Shown here one piece after another: positions 20,946 through 32,881 of a stretch of DNA of 64,000 bases. Made by a program: the position numbers and the translations under genes. Origin of the DNA: Euryodendron excelsum (taxonomy: Eukaryota; Streptophyta; Magnoliopsida; Ericales; Pentaphylacaceae). The stretch is taken from the NCBI GenBank assembly GCA_033060915.1, contig CM065389.1:24822501-24886500 (forward strand). Reading direction: 5' to 3'. Within the stretch, counting starts at the first letter, position 1; every line of letters starts with the position of its first letter. Under the pieces are notes generated by a model. That model was given only the letters and a program-made list of their open reading frames with translations, did not search any database and was not told the origin of the DNA.

Positions 20946-23900
20946 TCGAGGGTGGGTAATTACCCGTTCTATGTTTCTTGCCAGCTGTGGAAGTCTAAGC
21001 TTTTAGAGGTGTATGCCGATGTTGGAGATGTCTAAGGTTATTTGGTCAAGGGTGGCTTTAGCTCGTTTTGTGTTTTACCTCGTTCCTTGTTTCTTATTTG
21101 AGAGAGAAAGACATAAAGTAAGTTTTTTTTAAAAAACGGTTTACTTATGCCAATTCTAAAAATGCACGGGGAAAGGATTAACTGTATGCTTATACTTTTT
21201 GATGAATGCACACACAAGAATAGAATTAAATGCACATCGTACTTTTAAGAATTGAATTGAATGCATGTCCTACTTTTTTATTTTTTTTATTTTTTTTATT
21301 TTTTTATTTTTTCATGAATGCACAGGTTCAAACAAGAATGGAATTGAATACATGTTATACCATTGGATGAATGCACCTACAAGAATGGAATTGAATGCAT
21401 GACAAGCTTTTTGATGAATGCTTGAATAGATATAAACTACACAGAAATTTAATGGATGTACAGGTTATACATGATATGGATGCGCTAGTACTATATGTAT
21501 ATAGGCTATTTACGAAGAATGTCCCAGGATTTCCCCAAGGCCCATACTCTCGAGATTTTGTTTTCCTTTTAGGATTCTACCCTTTCAATTTTGTCCCATT
21601 CTTATTGGGGTGTGACAGAATTTGCACAATTCTTAGGGGATCTTGACCGTTTGGTTTACTTGCTGGTATATTATCCCTACTTTCTACAAGGTTGCTGTTT
21701 GGGAATTTTTTGTCCTCACTTGGTTTTCTTTCTAAGATCTTCAAATGCCACTATGGCTTGATCAACAACTCGCATGCCCTTTGCAGAGCGATAAGCAGCT
21801 TGGCCCTCAATCCGAGGAGACTTCTTTTAGGACTGTAGTGCAGGTCGGGTTTAGGGGTTGTAAGAAATGAAGGGATATTGAGGCTCAAAGATTTTCTTTT
21901 AGTGGGTTGTTTAAACCAAAACCATCTTAGCACATTTTGGGTCATAAGGTTACCCCTACCATCCTCCCCGTCTTCTTTTTTTTTTTTTTTCCAACTACTT
22001 ATCTTGATCTTGTTTAGGCTTATTTGAACTAAGCAATTTTCTTTGATCAGAGAGGACTTTGATATGGACCGTAACGTAGACTAGGTTAAGGGATTTATGA
22101 ATGAAATGATATAAAGGCTCAAATTTAATGTTACTTTCAGTAGGGTTTTGATCCATACCATCCTTGATTGGTGTCCTGGTGGGGTTTGGTCCCTTACTAT
22201 CCTTCTTTTGTCTCAGTAACATGTCTAGCTCATTTAGATCAAACAATCTCTTTTCAATGAGAGCGGGCTTTAATAGGGTTGTAATGTAGGCCATGGTTTT
22301 GGGTTTTTTACAAGAAAGGGTAAAGACTCGAACCTATTACTTCTACTGGGATTTTTTTTTTATCGCCTAGGATCACCTTTAGATTTCCTTTCTTGCTTTT
22401 ACTATACACCTTTCAAGATGGCACGAAATGACCCCCCCCCCCTTTTTTCAAGGCAGCTTACTCCTTGACAACTCTTTCTTTTTGCTTTCATTTTGCTTTC
22501 TTTTTTTTTTTTTCGAGACGAGCACTTCTATAATTCCTTTCTCTCAGAACTTGTCCTTAGTTTTTCATTCTAACCCATTATGGGCAGTGATCCCTATGTT
22601 GGGATTTTCTTAAAAAGAAAAATAACCGACTCAACAGGTTTGACAATGGTTGTTTTTGACTGTATAAGGAATGACATGAGGGCCCCTCTTCATTTTAAAC
22701 TAGATTACTTGATCTAAAGATCCTTCACGTTGCTTCAGCCTGATGGAGGATGAATGACATTCTTTGTGGCGGCCTTAGTTATCTATCTGCCCCAGTGTGA
22801 GGGGATGGTGTTGGATCAGGGATGACAAGAAATTTTTCACTTTTTGCGAGGTACTAGTGGGTTGAGCAAAGGGATATACATTGTTTTTTGTGTATGGTAG
22901 CAGAAGTGAAGGCCTCTCATCATTTCAAATTGAATTGCTTAGTCTGTAAAGCCTTTGTACAAAGTTTAGACAGTGTTCCTAAGGATGGTATGTTTTTTCC
23001 AGTAAATCCCTATATATTCTATCAAATCAACTACTCTATGCTTACCCCCAAAGTGGGAGATGGTTCTTGGTTCAGGGATATTTGAATAGAAATAATTTAT
23101 GGCTCTAGTGGGCTAAGCAAAAGGTAGTGTTTATTTCTTTTTGGATGAAGTGAACAACGGCTTCTCATCCTTTCAAGGACTCAGCTGCTTATCGGTTAGT
23201 CAGGATATCACTCAAGTGTCGCATCTTTGATAAGCTCTGCACTTTTTTGTTGAGTTCGCCTCCCTCCTCTCTCTCACCCTCTCTTTTTCTCTCAAAGGTT
23301 TTAACCCTCGTTGAATGAGTTGACCATGCTATTCCATCCTTCGAGTTGAGTCATTCCAAAATGGGAAAGAATCCCTAAAAGTAATAATCATCCACGAGAG
23401 TATGAGACAAAGGGCATAAACTGAAAACTACTTCTTCTTCTTTTTTTTTTTTTTCATTTCAAATCATGATGGCATGGCATGCAATGTTCGTTTAGATAAG
23501 ATATGCAAGAAATAGAAAGATATAAAGAAAAATGATTGAATTTGGTGAAAACTTCCCTTTTCTTGTAAGCCTTTTGGTAAGAACCCTTAATAGGGTTTTG
23601 GGACTATGCTCTCCTCCCTGGTGCTTCATTTGCCAAGTGTATCAATGGAGGGTGAACTGACAGATCTTTTACAACATTTGGCATGCCTTTGGAAGTTAGA
23701 GGATTTTGTTGTGACAATGCACCGGTCTGACAAACTTTGAAAATGGTGAAGTCCTCTTCTATATGGATGGTGATTGTTGCGACATGGCATGGAGGTAGTT
23801 GCTTAGAGGTAATATCTTATTGATGGATGGTTAGTTCTTTTTACTCTTGTAGGGTCAGCCTTTTCTAATAACTAGGCTTATCCTTGTATTTGTTTGAATC

Positions 23901-25922
23901 GGGGGGGATGCTAGAGGGGTTCCATGAGTTCAATTATGCTCTTTGACTTGAAAAAAGGAAAAGAAAAACAAAATACAGTTAGCATGTGAAGTTGAAAGTT
24001 TCATGGATGCATGTCATATGAAGGCCCATTCTTTGAGGGAATCTAGGCATGATGCTAGGTCCATTTTGGAGATGGAGTTTTGTCCCTATATGCACTACAA
24101 TACCTCTTTGGCATGGGCTGGTTGATGTTTCTTTGTTTGGGCAATTTCGTCTCCATGGACGAAGAGGGATTTGGGCCCCTCTCGAGACATAGTTCTATGC
24201 ATGCCATGAATTGTTAGGGTTAAGGAGCCCTTTGGGGTTTTGGTAGGTTCGATTAACATAAGATTGGATTACTCCTTTCTCTCTACGGTTGATTAAATGC
24301 ATGAGGATGCAATGACTTGAGTTTCTTGAAACTCTTGTCTTAGAATAGATATGGATGCATGAGCATAATGGAAGTGAATATGTGAGCAACACGATAATAG
24401 TAAATGAATGGTGTAGAAAACCTCCTTTCTTGTCCTGCTTCTACTTTCGTTTTCTTGGTAATTGGAGATTAGGAGGAAGGATAGAAGATAAGAAACAAAA
24501 GATAAGTTAGCATCTTGATATGAAAGTTTTTATGTAATGTATATCCTAGGGGTGCCCCTATTTTGAGAGGGGGACTAAGCGTGATGCATTTTGGCTCACT
24601 TTTTGGAGATAGGAGGCTTGCCTCTGTATGCAGATACCTTACCATCCAGTGGGAACATACACTCATTCATTCACAAAAAGTAAAGGGTACGTTGAACTTT
24701 GGAGTTTAAATACAGCGGAATTGAAATACATTTTAATAGGGGGAGAGGGAACAATTTTCTTGGGACTTCCACCTATCTACTTTTACATTTGAGATCCTAA
24801 ATTACTCTTGAGTTTTTAGATTCGTCTTCTTTGAACTTGATGTTGAGGGGGTCATTGAGAGACCTTGTTGTTTGATTTCGCCTTATCTTATTAGCAACCC
24901 TATCTCCATGAGCATAAAGGGATTGGGGCCCTTCTTTATGAAATGACTTGAAATGCGTGTCATGAGTCCTTAGGATTACATCAGAACCCTTAGGGTTTTG
25001 GTAGGTTTTATGTAGGGAAGAGTGATCTTGGCATCACTCTCAATGGGTTGATCATATGCATGAGAATGCAGTGACTTGAGTTACTTTGGAACTCTTCTCT
25101 TGATATGGACTATCAAATGCATGAACATGTATGTATAGAGTAGAGAGAGAGAATGCGATTGTAAAGTAAACATAGATGCTTGAGCAGTTATACAAGCATT
25201 ATAATAACAGGAATAGACAAGAATAAAGGAAAGTAAAGTAGTCGCCCTTTCCTCCATGGTTTTGAAATTAATGTGAGTGTTTTAATTCCGACAGAGGTTT
25301 AGTTGTGCATGGTTTCTACATGAGCATGAAATTGAGGGTTTACTAATGCTTCTTAAGAAGGCTCGATTTCCAGATCTTCAAACCTAGGCCCACTCCCTGA
25401 GGTGGTGCCATTATCGGTTGGTGATTTGAGCAGGGGAACCATCGAGAGGCCGTAGGCTAAGAAACTGACATAGCATCTCGCCCACAACCAATATACCGTT
25501 CCCCCTTCTAACTAAAAGGGGCATATTCAAGTAGAAAATGCCAAGTATGCAAATGCTTATGCACGTGCAGTGTATGTGTGAAATTTTAAAAAGTGAAGGA
25601 AAGGGCTCAACAACTCCCATCCATCTTGTCCATTCCATTCATTCATTCATGACATACATGGCAGTTAATATGACACAAAATAAAAATGTGAACAATGGTC
25701 TGCCTACAAAAATAAATATGCAAAATGTCAGTACTTGAATGACAAACTTAATGCAAGATTGAATGATTGAATGTAAATAGAATGCATGCTATGACATATT
25801 TTTTAAAACAGCTTTAAAAAGTTTGATTTTAAAAGTTTGAAGTGGATAGAATTGAACAAATTAATCAAAGACTCCAGATGAGTGAGGGTGAAGAGACATG
25901 ACAATGGTCTAACCTTTTAAGC
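20946..25922 (-). other. Non-coding interior of the big-LTR element between array and primer site
   Basis: No gag, protease, RT, RNase H or integrase motif is visible on either strand in 5 kb. The region consists of diverged direct repeats: AAGAATGGAATTGAATGCATG-like units at 21160-21460; paired blocks near 22700 / 22860 / 23100 with CTCATC.TTTCAA.TTGAATTGCTT; and 23980-24370 repeated at 24520-25130. Several T homopolymers occur. Together with 5-kb LTRs this suggests a large non-autonomous retroelement (LARD-like). Confidence 0.6.
23980..25130. repeat. Diverged direct duplication, ~750 bp apart
   Basis: The block at ~24200-24370 (CATGAATTGTTAGGGTTAAG, GGGTTTTGGTAGGTT, ATGCATGAGGATGCAATGAC) recurs at ~24955-25130 with the same order of words. 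Preceding blocks (around 24010-24110 and 24540-24650) also correspond. It is a two-copy, roughly 20-30 % diverged internal duplication. Confidence 0.6.
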
Positions 25923-25940
25923 CTCCCCAGTGGAGTCACC
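25923..25940 (-). other. Primer binding site, tRNA-Arg type
   Basis: The minus strand reads TGGTGACTCCACTGGGGA, six bases after the LTR end. It matches the 3' end of plant tRNA-Arg (which would give TGGCGACTCCGCTGGGGA) except for two changes, both at CpG sites. A tRNA-Arg primer is typical of Ogre and other Tat-lineage gypsy elements. Confidence 0.75.
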
Positions 25941-25946
25941 AACTAT

Positions 25947-28900
25947 TGCGCCTCGATTTTTTGCACTCGAGAAAAATACACACAAGTGAGAAAAACAAGG
26001 TACCCTCTCGTTAGAACTCATCCTCCTAGAAGGACAAGTGTGACCAGGTTTGAATTTAAAATTGATTTGGTTAAGGGCTTTTGAAAAAGATTTGGAATCG
26101 CCACCTAACTTGATTTAGGCGAGTTAGATCACCTAAAACTAAGTGTAATTCAAAGATTAAAGTTAAGGTTTTTGAAAAAAGAATTTTTTGGAAAACTTCC
26201 TCAAGAGAGGGTTTTGAGGAGAATAGATTGTTTGGCAACGTTTGGAAAGTTTTTAGTCCTTTTTGAAATAACTCCATTTTGGTCTTTGAAAACAGTGATC
26301 TAGGTTCGGAGGTTGGTTATGTGTAAGGAAGACGCACTAAGCCATCACCCTACCCCGCCTTTTCGGTACCTATATGTCCATTCACCCTAGGTTCACTCAT
26401 TTGGAATCTTTGATTAATGAATGTTCAATACCATCCACTTTGAAAGAGAATCATAGAAAAGAAGTTTGACATGATGCCTGATATGCAAATGAGAGAATAA
26501 GACTTGATTTTGAAAATAGATTTGAAGGTTTGATTTTGGAAATATATTTGAAAAGACTTTATTTGAAATTGGAAAGAAGGTTTTAGAAAGTCGAAATAGA
26601 TTATGGAATTAGAGATTTGAAAATAGATCTTAGAATTAGAAACTTGAAAAATTATAAAATTAGAAATTTGAAAAAGGTTGTGATCATATTATTGCAGCCC
26701 GTTTCTGGATGTCGGGCCCTCTTGGGAGTTTTGCGATTGACCAAGATTGATCGGGGTTGACCAGAGTTAACTGGGGTTGACCAGAGTTGGCTGGGGTGTT
26801 GCCGGTTTGATACCCAAGGCCGATGTGGTTTCTTAGGGCATTTGGATGCCTAAAGGCAAAATGGTTATTTTGACCGGGGAACCTCCAAGAAAGGACCGGG
26901 GTTAACTGGATGGCACTGGACATGTCGGACCATTTAAGGACGATTTCGAAAGGTGGTCTTACCGTTCTGAGGACTTGATACTTTCCCGAGGAACGTGTTG
27001 GGCCCGTTGGGGGCAAAATGGTCATTTTTCACCAAGACAGGCTAGCAGGCATCGGTGTTGACCGATCTGGATCTGGTTTGAACTTCTGTTCGAGGAATTG
27101 GTACTTTCTCGATGGAAAGGCTTGAAAGGGTCTTACCGCCTTGATGGGTAAACTTTCTCGAAGGTCGTGTCGAGCTAGAATGGTCTTCCATTCTTGAGAG
27201 GTTTGTGCTTTCTCAAAGAACGTGCCAGACTTTAGACGGTCTTCCATTCTTAAGGGGTTTATGCTTTCTTAAAAAACGTGTCAGATTAGCAGACATTCTA
27301 CATTGGCGGGCTAGCAAGCGCTATAAGTGAACTGTTATTCCATCTCGGGAATTTAGGCACTTTCCGGAGATGAGTGTGAAAAAGGCTTTACCAATCAGAG
27401 GAATAAACATTCTCGGTGATCACGCCATGCTAGATTGAATGGTCTTACCGTCAATGAGGGATCAACTTTCTCGAATGATAGGATAAATGGATTTGACTTT
27501 GGATTTGAATGGACTTATTGTCTTACAGAAGACGTGTTAGTCTGGATTGGACTAACTAATGCAACAGAGGCATTTTGGTCATCTTACCTTTATTGGGCTG
27601 AGTAGGCCCGCAAAACAGTTGACAGATTGGATTGGAGTTAGAAAGTCGGTTTGGGCTTGAGTATGCTTGTGTTGGTTTGAAGGTGCTTCCGATTAGGCTG
27701 GAAATCGCCGAGTGGCCAAAATGGGGTGCTAACAAGCATCCATGAGGGTTGCCTATGTATCCCTTTGTTTGGAATTAAGTCAGTCATAGTTCAAACAGTA
27801 GTCTAATTGAAAATTGACACTTTGAGGTTTTTGAAAAGTTTAATTTGAAAAGATTTGATTTGAAAAGTGTTTGATTTGAACTTTGAATGAAAGATTTGAA
27901 ACTAAATTTGGAATAGAAGCTTTGGAATTTGACTCGGATTTGATTTTTATTTGAAATGGAACCTGAGGATTTTGAAATTGATTTTGATTTGAAAAGATTG
28001 AACTCAAAAAAAGAACTTGGACTTAATTTGGAAAGATTGAGATGAGTTTTAAAAACATTTTGACTTGGATTGAAATTGGAAAGCCAACTTGGTTTAGAAA
28101 AGAGTTTTAGAAAGGAGTTGAATTTTCCTAATTTAGGATTAGGTTTGAACCAGGATTTAGACATCTTAGGACCTAGGTAACCTAGGGTTGGAGCATGTAC
28201 TTGGATTGGAAAGATTTGATGTAGACTTGAAAAGTTTGATTCGATTTAAGAAAACTTAGAATTAGGAAAGATGAGGTTTAAGAAAGGATTGAAAAGGATT
28301 TGATTTGATTTTAGAAAACACTTGACTTGGAATGATTTGGGAAAGTTAGGGTTTAGGAAAGATTGGGCTTTAGAAAGCTTTAAATTGTGAATGTTTCAAA
28401 ATACGAACGTTTCATTTTAGGAAAGTGCCAAATTAGGAAAGTGTTGATTTTAGAAATAGTTCGAATTAAGAAAGATTTCAATTTAGGAAAGTTTGAGTTT
28501 AGAAAGATTTAAAATTAAGAAAGTTTCGACTTAGAAAAGGGTCGAATTAGGAAAGGTTTAAATTAAGAAAGATTTAATTCCTATTTCCTAAAGTGAAAGA
28601 TTAGATTTTATTTTTAAAAATAGATAATTTGATTTGGTTTCTAAAATTGGAAGATTTGATCTAGGTTCCTAAACGGGAAGATTTGATTTAGTTTCCTAAA
28701 TTGAAAGATTGGATTTGACTTGGAATTAGAAAGATTAAGTTTTGGAAATCTATGATTTGGTGTAGAAAAGAGGTTTTTGAAACCCATGATTTAAAGCAAA
28801 AGAGGAAGTCAAGATGTTAAGGAAGAAACTAGGGATTCCTAACCATGGATTCTAGGGCTTGACTTGGATTCTATGACAAAGAGTTGTTGGAAAGGAGATC

Positions 28901-31660
28901 ATTTGAAAAGAGTTTCTAGGAAGAAAGCTTGATAAGAGTTTTTAGAAAGTGGATTTTTGAAGAGAATTTTTGGAAAGGAGTTTGAAAAGCAATTTAGAAA
29001 GGAGTTTGAATATGGACTTTTGAAAACCTTTTGAATATCTCACTTTCTTAAAACAATTCAAACCATGTAAGGATTAGAACCATTCTAGGGTTATGGTTTT
29101 GAAAACAACGTGGATTTGAAATATGGACCAATATGATCACAGTGAATATCATACTTTTCTAAAACAACCCTAACCATAAAATGGCTAGAATCGTTTCAAG
29201 ATTGTGATTTTTGATAAAAATAATTTAGGGTTTACACCCAAAATATGGAGCTTGATGGTCACAATGAATATAACACTTTCCTAAAAAGACTCTAACAATG
29301 GAATGGCTAGAATCACTTTAGGATTGTGTTTTTGAAAAACAAGTTTGAAAAAGAAGATTTTTAATGCATGTTTTGAAAGATGATTTTAACGTAAGTTTTG
29401 AAAACCATTTTGAAAACAAGTTTTGAATGGATGTATGAATATGATATGCACAATGCAAGTAGGATCGTGAACATTGAAGGCTAGGTCTTACCACATAATC
29501 AAGGGGGCCGAATCCACATGGTTTAAGGTTGAACTAGAAGAAAGCCCCCGACACGGTGAGTTTTAACAATCCTTCCTACATATGAATCGGGGAGTCCCTT
29601 GTTTCAAGCATGCTATAAAGGGAGGTAAAAGATGGGGGATTAAAATAGAAGAAAACCCAAGTGGGTTAGAAAGAAGAAGAGAAAGGGGGATAGTACATAA
29701 ACATAAAGAGAAAGCCTACCTTGTCTTCTTCTTATTTTGCTTGCTTTATTTGCTTTGCTTTACTTAGGCTTCGAGAGCTTTGAACTTGCTGCACTTAAGT
29801 CTTTAATGACTTGCTTTGATACTGGTGTATGAGTGTATAGAGTGTGTATAAGCTAGGGTTAAAGTGTATGGAGGCTAGGGCTTGAAGAGACTTGAAGGAA
29901 TTATGGTTTGTAGAGGGTTCAAACTCTATTTTCAGAAAGGCAGCATTTTTTAACTGAGTTTGCAGACCGTTTTCACGTAGGGGAAGGGTCTTTATTTACA
30001 GGAAACTTAAACCGACCCAGCGCCTGTTGCAGTGGCGTAGGCAAATTTTTGGCTTGTAGTGGCACCAACCACTTAGGAAAGTTTTTAGAACAGCAAGAAA
30101 CGTATCTTTTGACCCTTGATACGCAAGGCAAAAGATTTGGGCACCTGTACTAGTGACTACCATACAATTTTTGGCTTGGCTCCACTAGGAGTGACTTCGT
30201 AAGATTTGAGAATGTTTCAGGAGGCCAGGAATGATTTGGAAGGCCGAAAATGGGTGGAAACCCTTGAAATAGTGTCTCAGGGGGGGTAACAGACTTAAAA
30301 AATAATGTCAGAATTGTTGAAATAGTCGACCGAGCCATTAGGGGCAAGACGGTCAACTAAATCGAAAAAAACGCTGGAATGGACTCAGAGTGACCCGTGA
30401 GAAGACTTGAAGATTGGAAACACTATTGAGAGCGTTCCAAAGAGTTTCTGGTTTGATACCCAGAGCCAGTGTGGTTGGAAAAAGTGACCGACCCACTAGG
30501 GACAAAACGATCATTTTGCACCGGGTTTGCCAGAATTGACTCAGAATAATTCAGAAAAGTGTTGGAAGGTTGAGAATAATATTAGAAGCATTCTCGAGAG
30601 CTTATTGGTTTAATACCCAAAGCCAATGTGGTTTCTAGAGGCGATCAAATACCTAAGAGAAAAATGATCATTTTGATCGGATAATCCCGGAATTGGTCCG
30701 GAACCTACTGGAAGGCACTTAAACATGCCGGATCGTCTTTGGGATGATCTTGGAAGGGTGGACTTACTACTTTGAGGACCTAAAAATTTCTCGAGAAATG
30801 TGCCGAAAAGGGCCCAAGTGGCTGTTTGGTCACTTTTGACCCAAGTTTGGATTGTTTTCATCACACTGACGGTGTGTGATGAGTTGGTTTCCAAAGGTAT
30901 CTCGTCCTTTAGTAAACATGTCACGGCCAAGAGACGAGTTCGGTCCCATGACATAGGGGGTTTGTTTGTAATTCCTAATGTTGACCTGTTTATGAGTATT
31001 TTCGTCACTTTGATGGTTGCGATGTTTGCGACTGTTTCTGCCACTCTAATAATGTGCGTTCATTTCGGAGACAGCTTGATCTCGGGAAGCTGTTAGATGG
31101 ACTTATCATCTGAAGAATCAACTTTTTCAAAAGATGTGCTGAATAACGGATATTCTACATTGGTTGGCTAGCAGGCGCCAAAGGTAAACCGTTCTACCAT
31201 CTCGAGGACTTAGATTTCGTCCCGGTCGACGAGTTTGAAAGAACTTACCGTTTTGAGGAGTTTTCTCGGAGACCATGCCGAACTAGATGGACTTACCACC
31301 TGAGGGATCAACTTTCTTAAAAGACGTGCCAAATTAACTTTGATTGATCTGGATTGGAGTTAAAACTGGAATTGACATTGAGATAGAGACTTACCATCTC
31401 TAGGAAGAATTGCGAACTAGAATTGGACCGAACAGTGCCCCAAGGGCATTGTGGTCATTTTGCCTTTATTGGACCTAGTGAGCCCGCGAAGCAATCGATT
31501 GATTGAATTGAGTCTGGAACATTTATTTGGACTTAAATGTGTCTGTGTCGATTTGAATGACCCTAGGCGGACTGGAGATTGCCGAACGGGCAATAGTCGA
31601 TTTGAATATGACTCCGGGCAGACTAGAGATTGCTGAGCGCACAAAAATGGGGTGCTTGCA
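25947..31660 (-). mobile_element. Big-LTR copy C: 5' LTR of the minus element, with a nested fragment
   Basis: In sense it begins at 31660 with TGCAAGCACCCCATTTTTG and ends at 25947 (GGCGCA), then a 6-base spacer and the primer site. The U5 and leader parts match A1 and H in kind; U3 matches A2. A foreign block at ~26693-27734 interrupts U5; text resumes at 27735 exactly where it broke. A decayed TATA-like TAAATAAAG lies at 29991-30000. Its outer flank is the chromovirus chromodomain, different from the flank of A1. Confidence 0.8.
26693..27734 (-). mobile_element. Nested U3-type LTR fragment in copy C
   Basis: In sense it begins at 27734 with TGTTAGCACCCCATTTTGG, so it is a U3 of the same superfamily but another subfamily; it holds the shared words for CAAAATGACCATTTTGCC and GCTAGCAGGCATCGGTGTTGACC. 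It ends near 26693 at CGGGCTGCA. I could not find a convincing target duplication, so it may be a short LTR or a truncated piece. Confidence 0.6.
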
Positions 31661-32881
31661 ATGATTACACCACCAAACTTTCACCAAAGGAATACTCTTG
31701 TTCCTCAATTCTTATACTCGGTAATTAATGATTTTTAGTGATTGCTCAATGTAACTCAAGTGTTCTTGCACATTTAATGGGTAGTAAGTGATTAAATGTG
31801 TAGGATCATGTACATAGTACCTTAGCACAGAAACATGGAACACGTCATGAATGTGTGAAAGCTCAAGTGGGAGCGCCAAATGATAAGCAATAGAACCAAC
31901 TTTTTGTAATATCTCAAATAGTCCAATATACCTCGGACTCAATTTTCCTTTCTTGCCAAAATGGATCATTTCTTTAGAAGGAGAAACTTTTAGGAAAACA
32001 TGATCACCTTCACCAAACTCCATTTCTCTTCTTCAGATATCCATATAACTCTTTTGACAACTTTGGACAGTTTGAGGGCTTTGTCGAATCAATTGGATTT
32101 TGTCAGTTGTCTGTTGTACAATTTCAGGTCCTAACAGTTTTCTTTGTCTAACCTCAATCCAAAAAATTGGGGATCTACATTTCCTTCCATATAGTGCTTC
32201 ATATGGAGCCATACCAATGTTTGCTTGAAAACTGTTGTTATAGGCAAACTCTATCAATGGTAGATGATCTTTCGAGCTTCCTTAGAAATCAAGAACACTA
32301 AGTCTTAACATATTTTTCAAAAACTGAATTGTTCTTTTTGATTGCCCACCAGTTTGTGGATGAAAAGCTGTGCTAAATTTCAATTCTATCCCAATAGCCT
32401 TTCGCAAACTTTTTCAAAATTCGGACACAAATCTAGGCTCTTTATTTGACACAATAGAAATTGGTGCATCATGTAATCAAATGATCTCCTTAATATACAG
32501 TGCTGCAAGCGTAGTTAGAGAATGGGTGATTTTTACCGCTAAGAAGTGAGCATATTTAGTTAGTTTGTCAATAATTACCAATATCATATTGTTACCTCAG
32601 GAAAAACATGGCAATCCACTAACGAAATCTATCTTGATATGTTCCCATTTCAACTCCGGTATTGGCAAAGGTTGCAACAATTCAGTTGGCCTATGGTGTT
32701 CTGCTTTTACTTATTGAGATTGTAAAATATAAGATAGAAATTTTGTGATCTCTTTCTTCATTGCTGGCCACCAAAAAAATTCTTTAAGATCTTTGTACAT
32801 CTTTGTATTCCCCGGATGGACTACAGATTTGGACTTATGAGCTTCTTCCCAAACTTGCCTCTTTACTTCTGGCATTCTAGG
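31661..32881 (-). pseudogene. Chromovirus integrase and chromodomain
   Basis: From 32876 down: HHCC zinc region (KRQVWEEAHKSKSVVHPG with FFWWPAMKKEI), [51 protein letters not shown], then IEFAYNNSFQANIGMAPYEALYGRKCRSP (32257-32033) and the C-terminal FGKKGKLSPRYIGLFEIL to HDVFHVSVLRYY (32023-31712). It ends in a chromodomain start, ELRNKSIPLVKVWW, cut at 31660 by LTR C. Several stops and frameshifts are present. Chromodomains target chromoviruses to specific chromatin. The text fits Tekay/Del. Confidence 0.9.
32877..32881. other. Target-site duplication CTAGG (left)
   Basis: CTAGG directly before TGTCACAACC; the partner is at 35521-35525. Confidence 0.9.

Noticed and set aside
26693..27734. 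Complete small LTR with target duplication in copy C
   Set aside because: Ends look like TG...CA but flanking 5-mers (ATTAT and AGCAT) do not match; kept only as a nested fragment.
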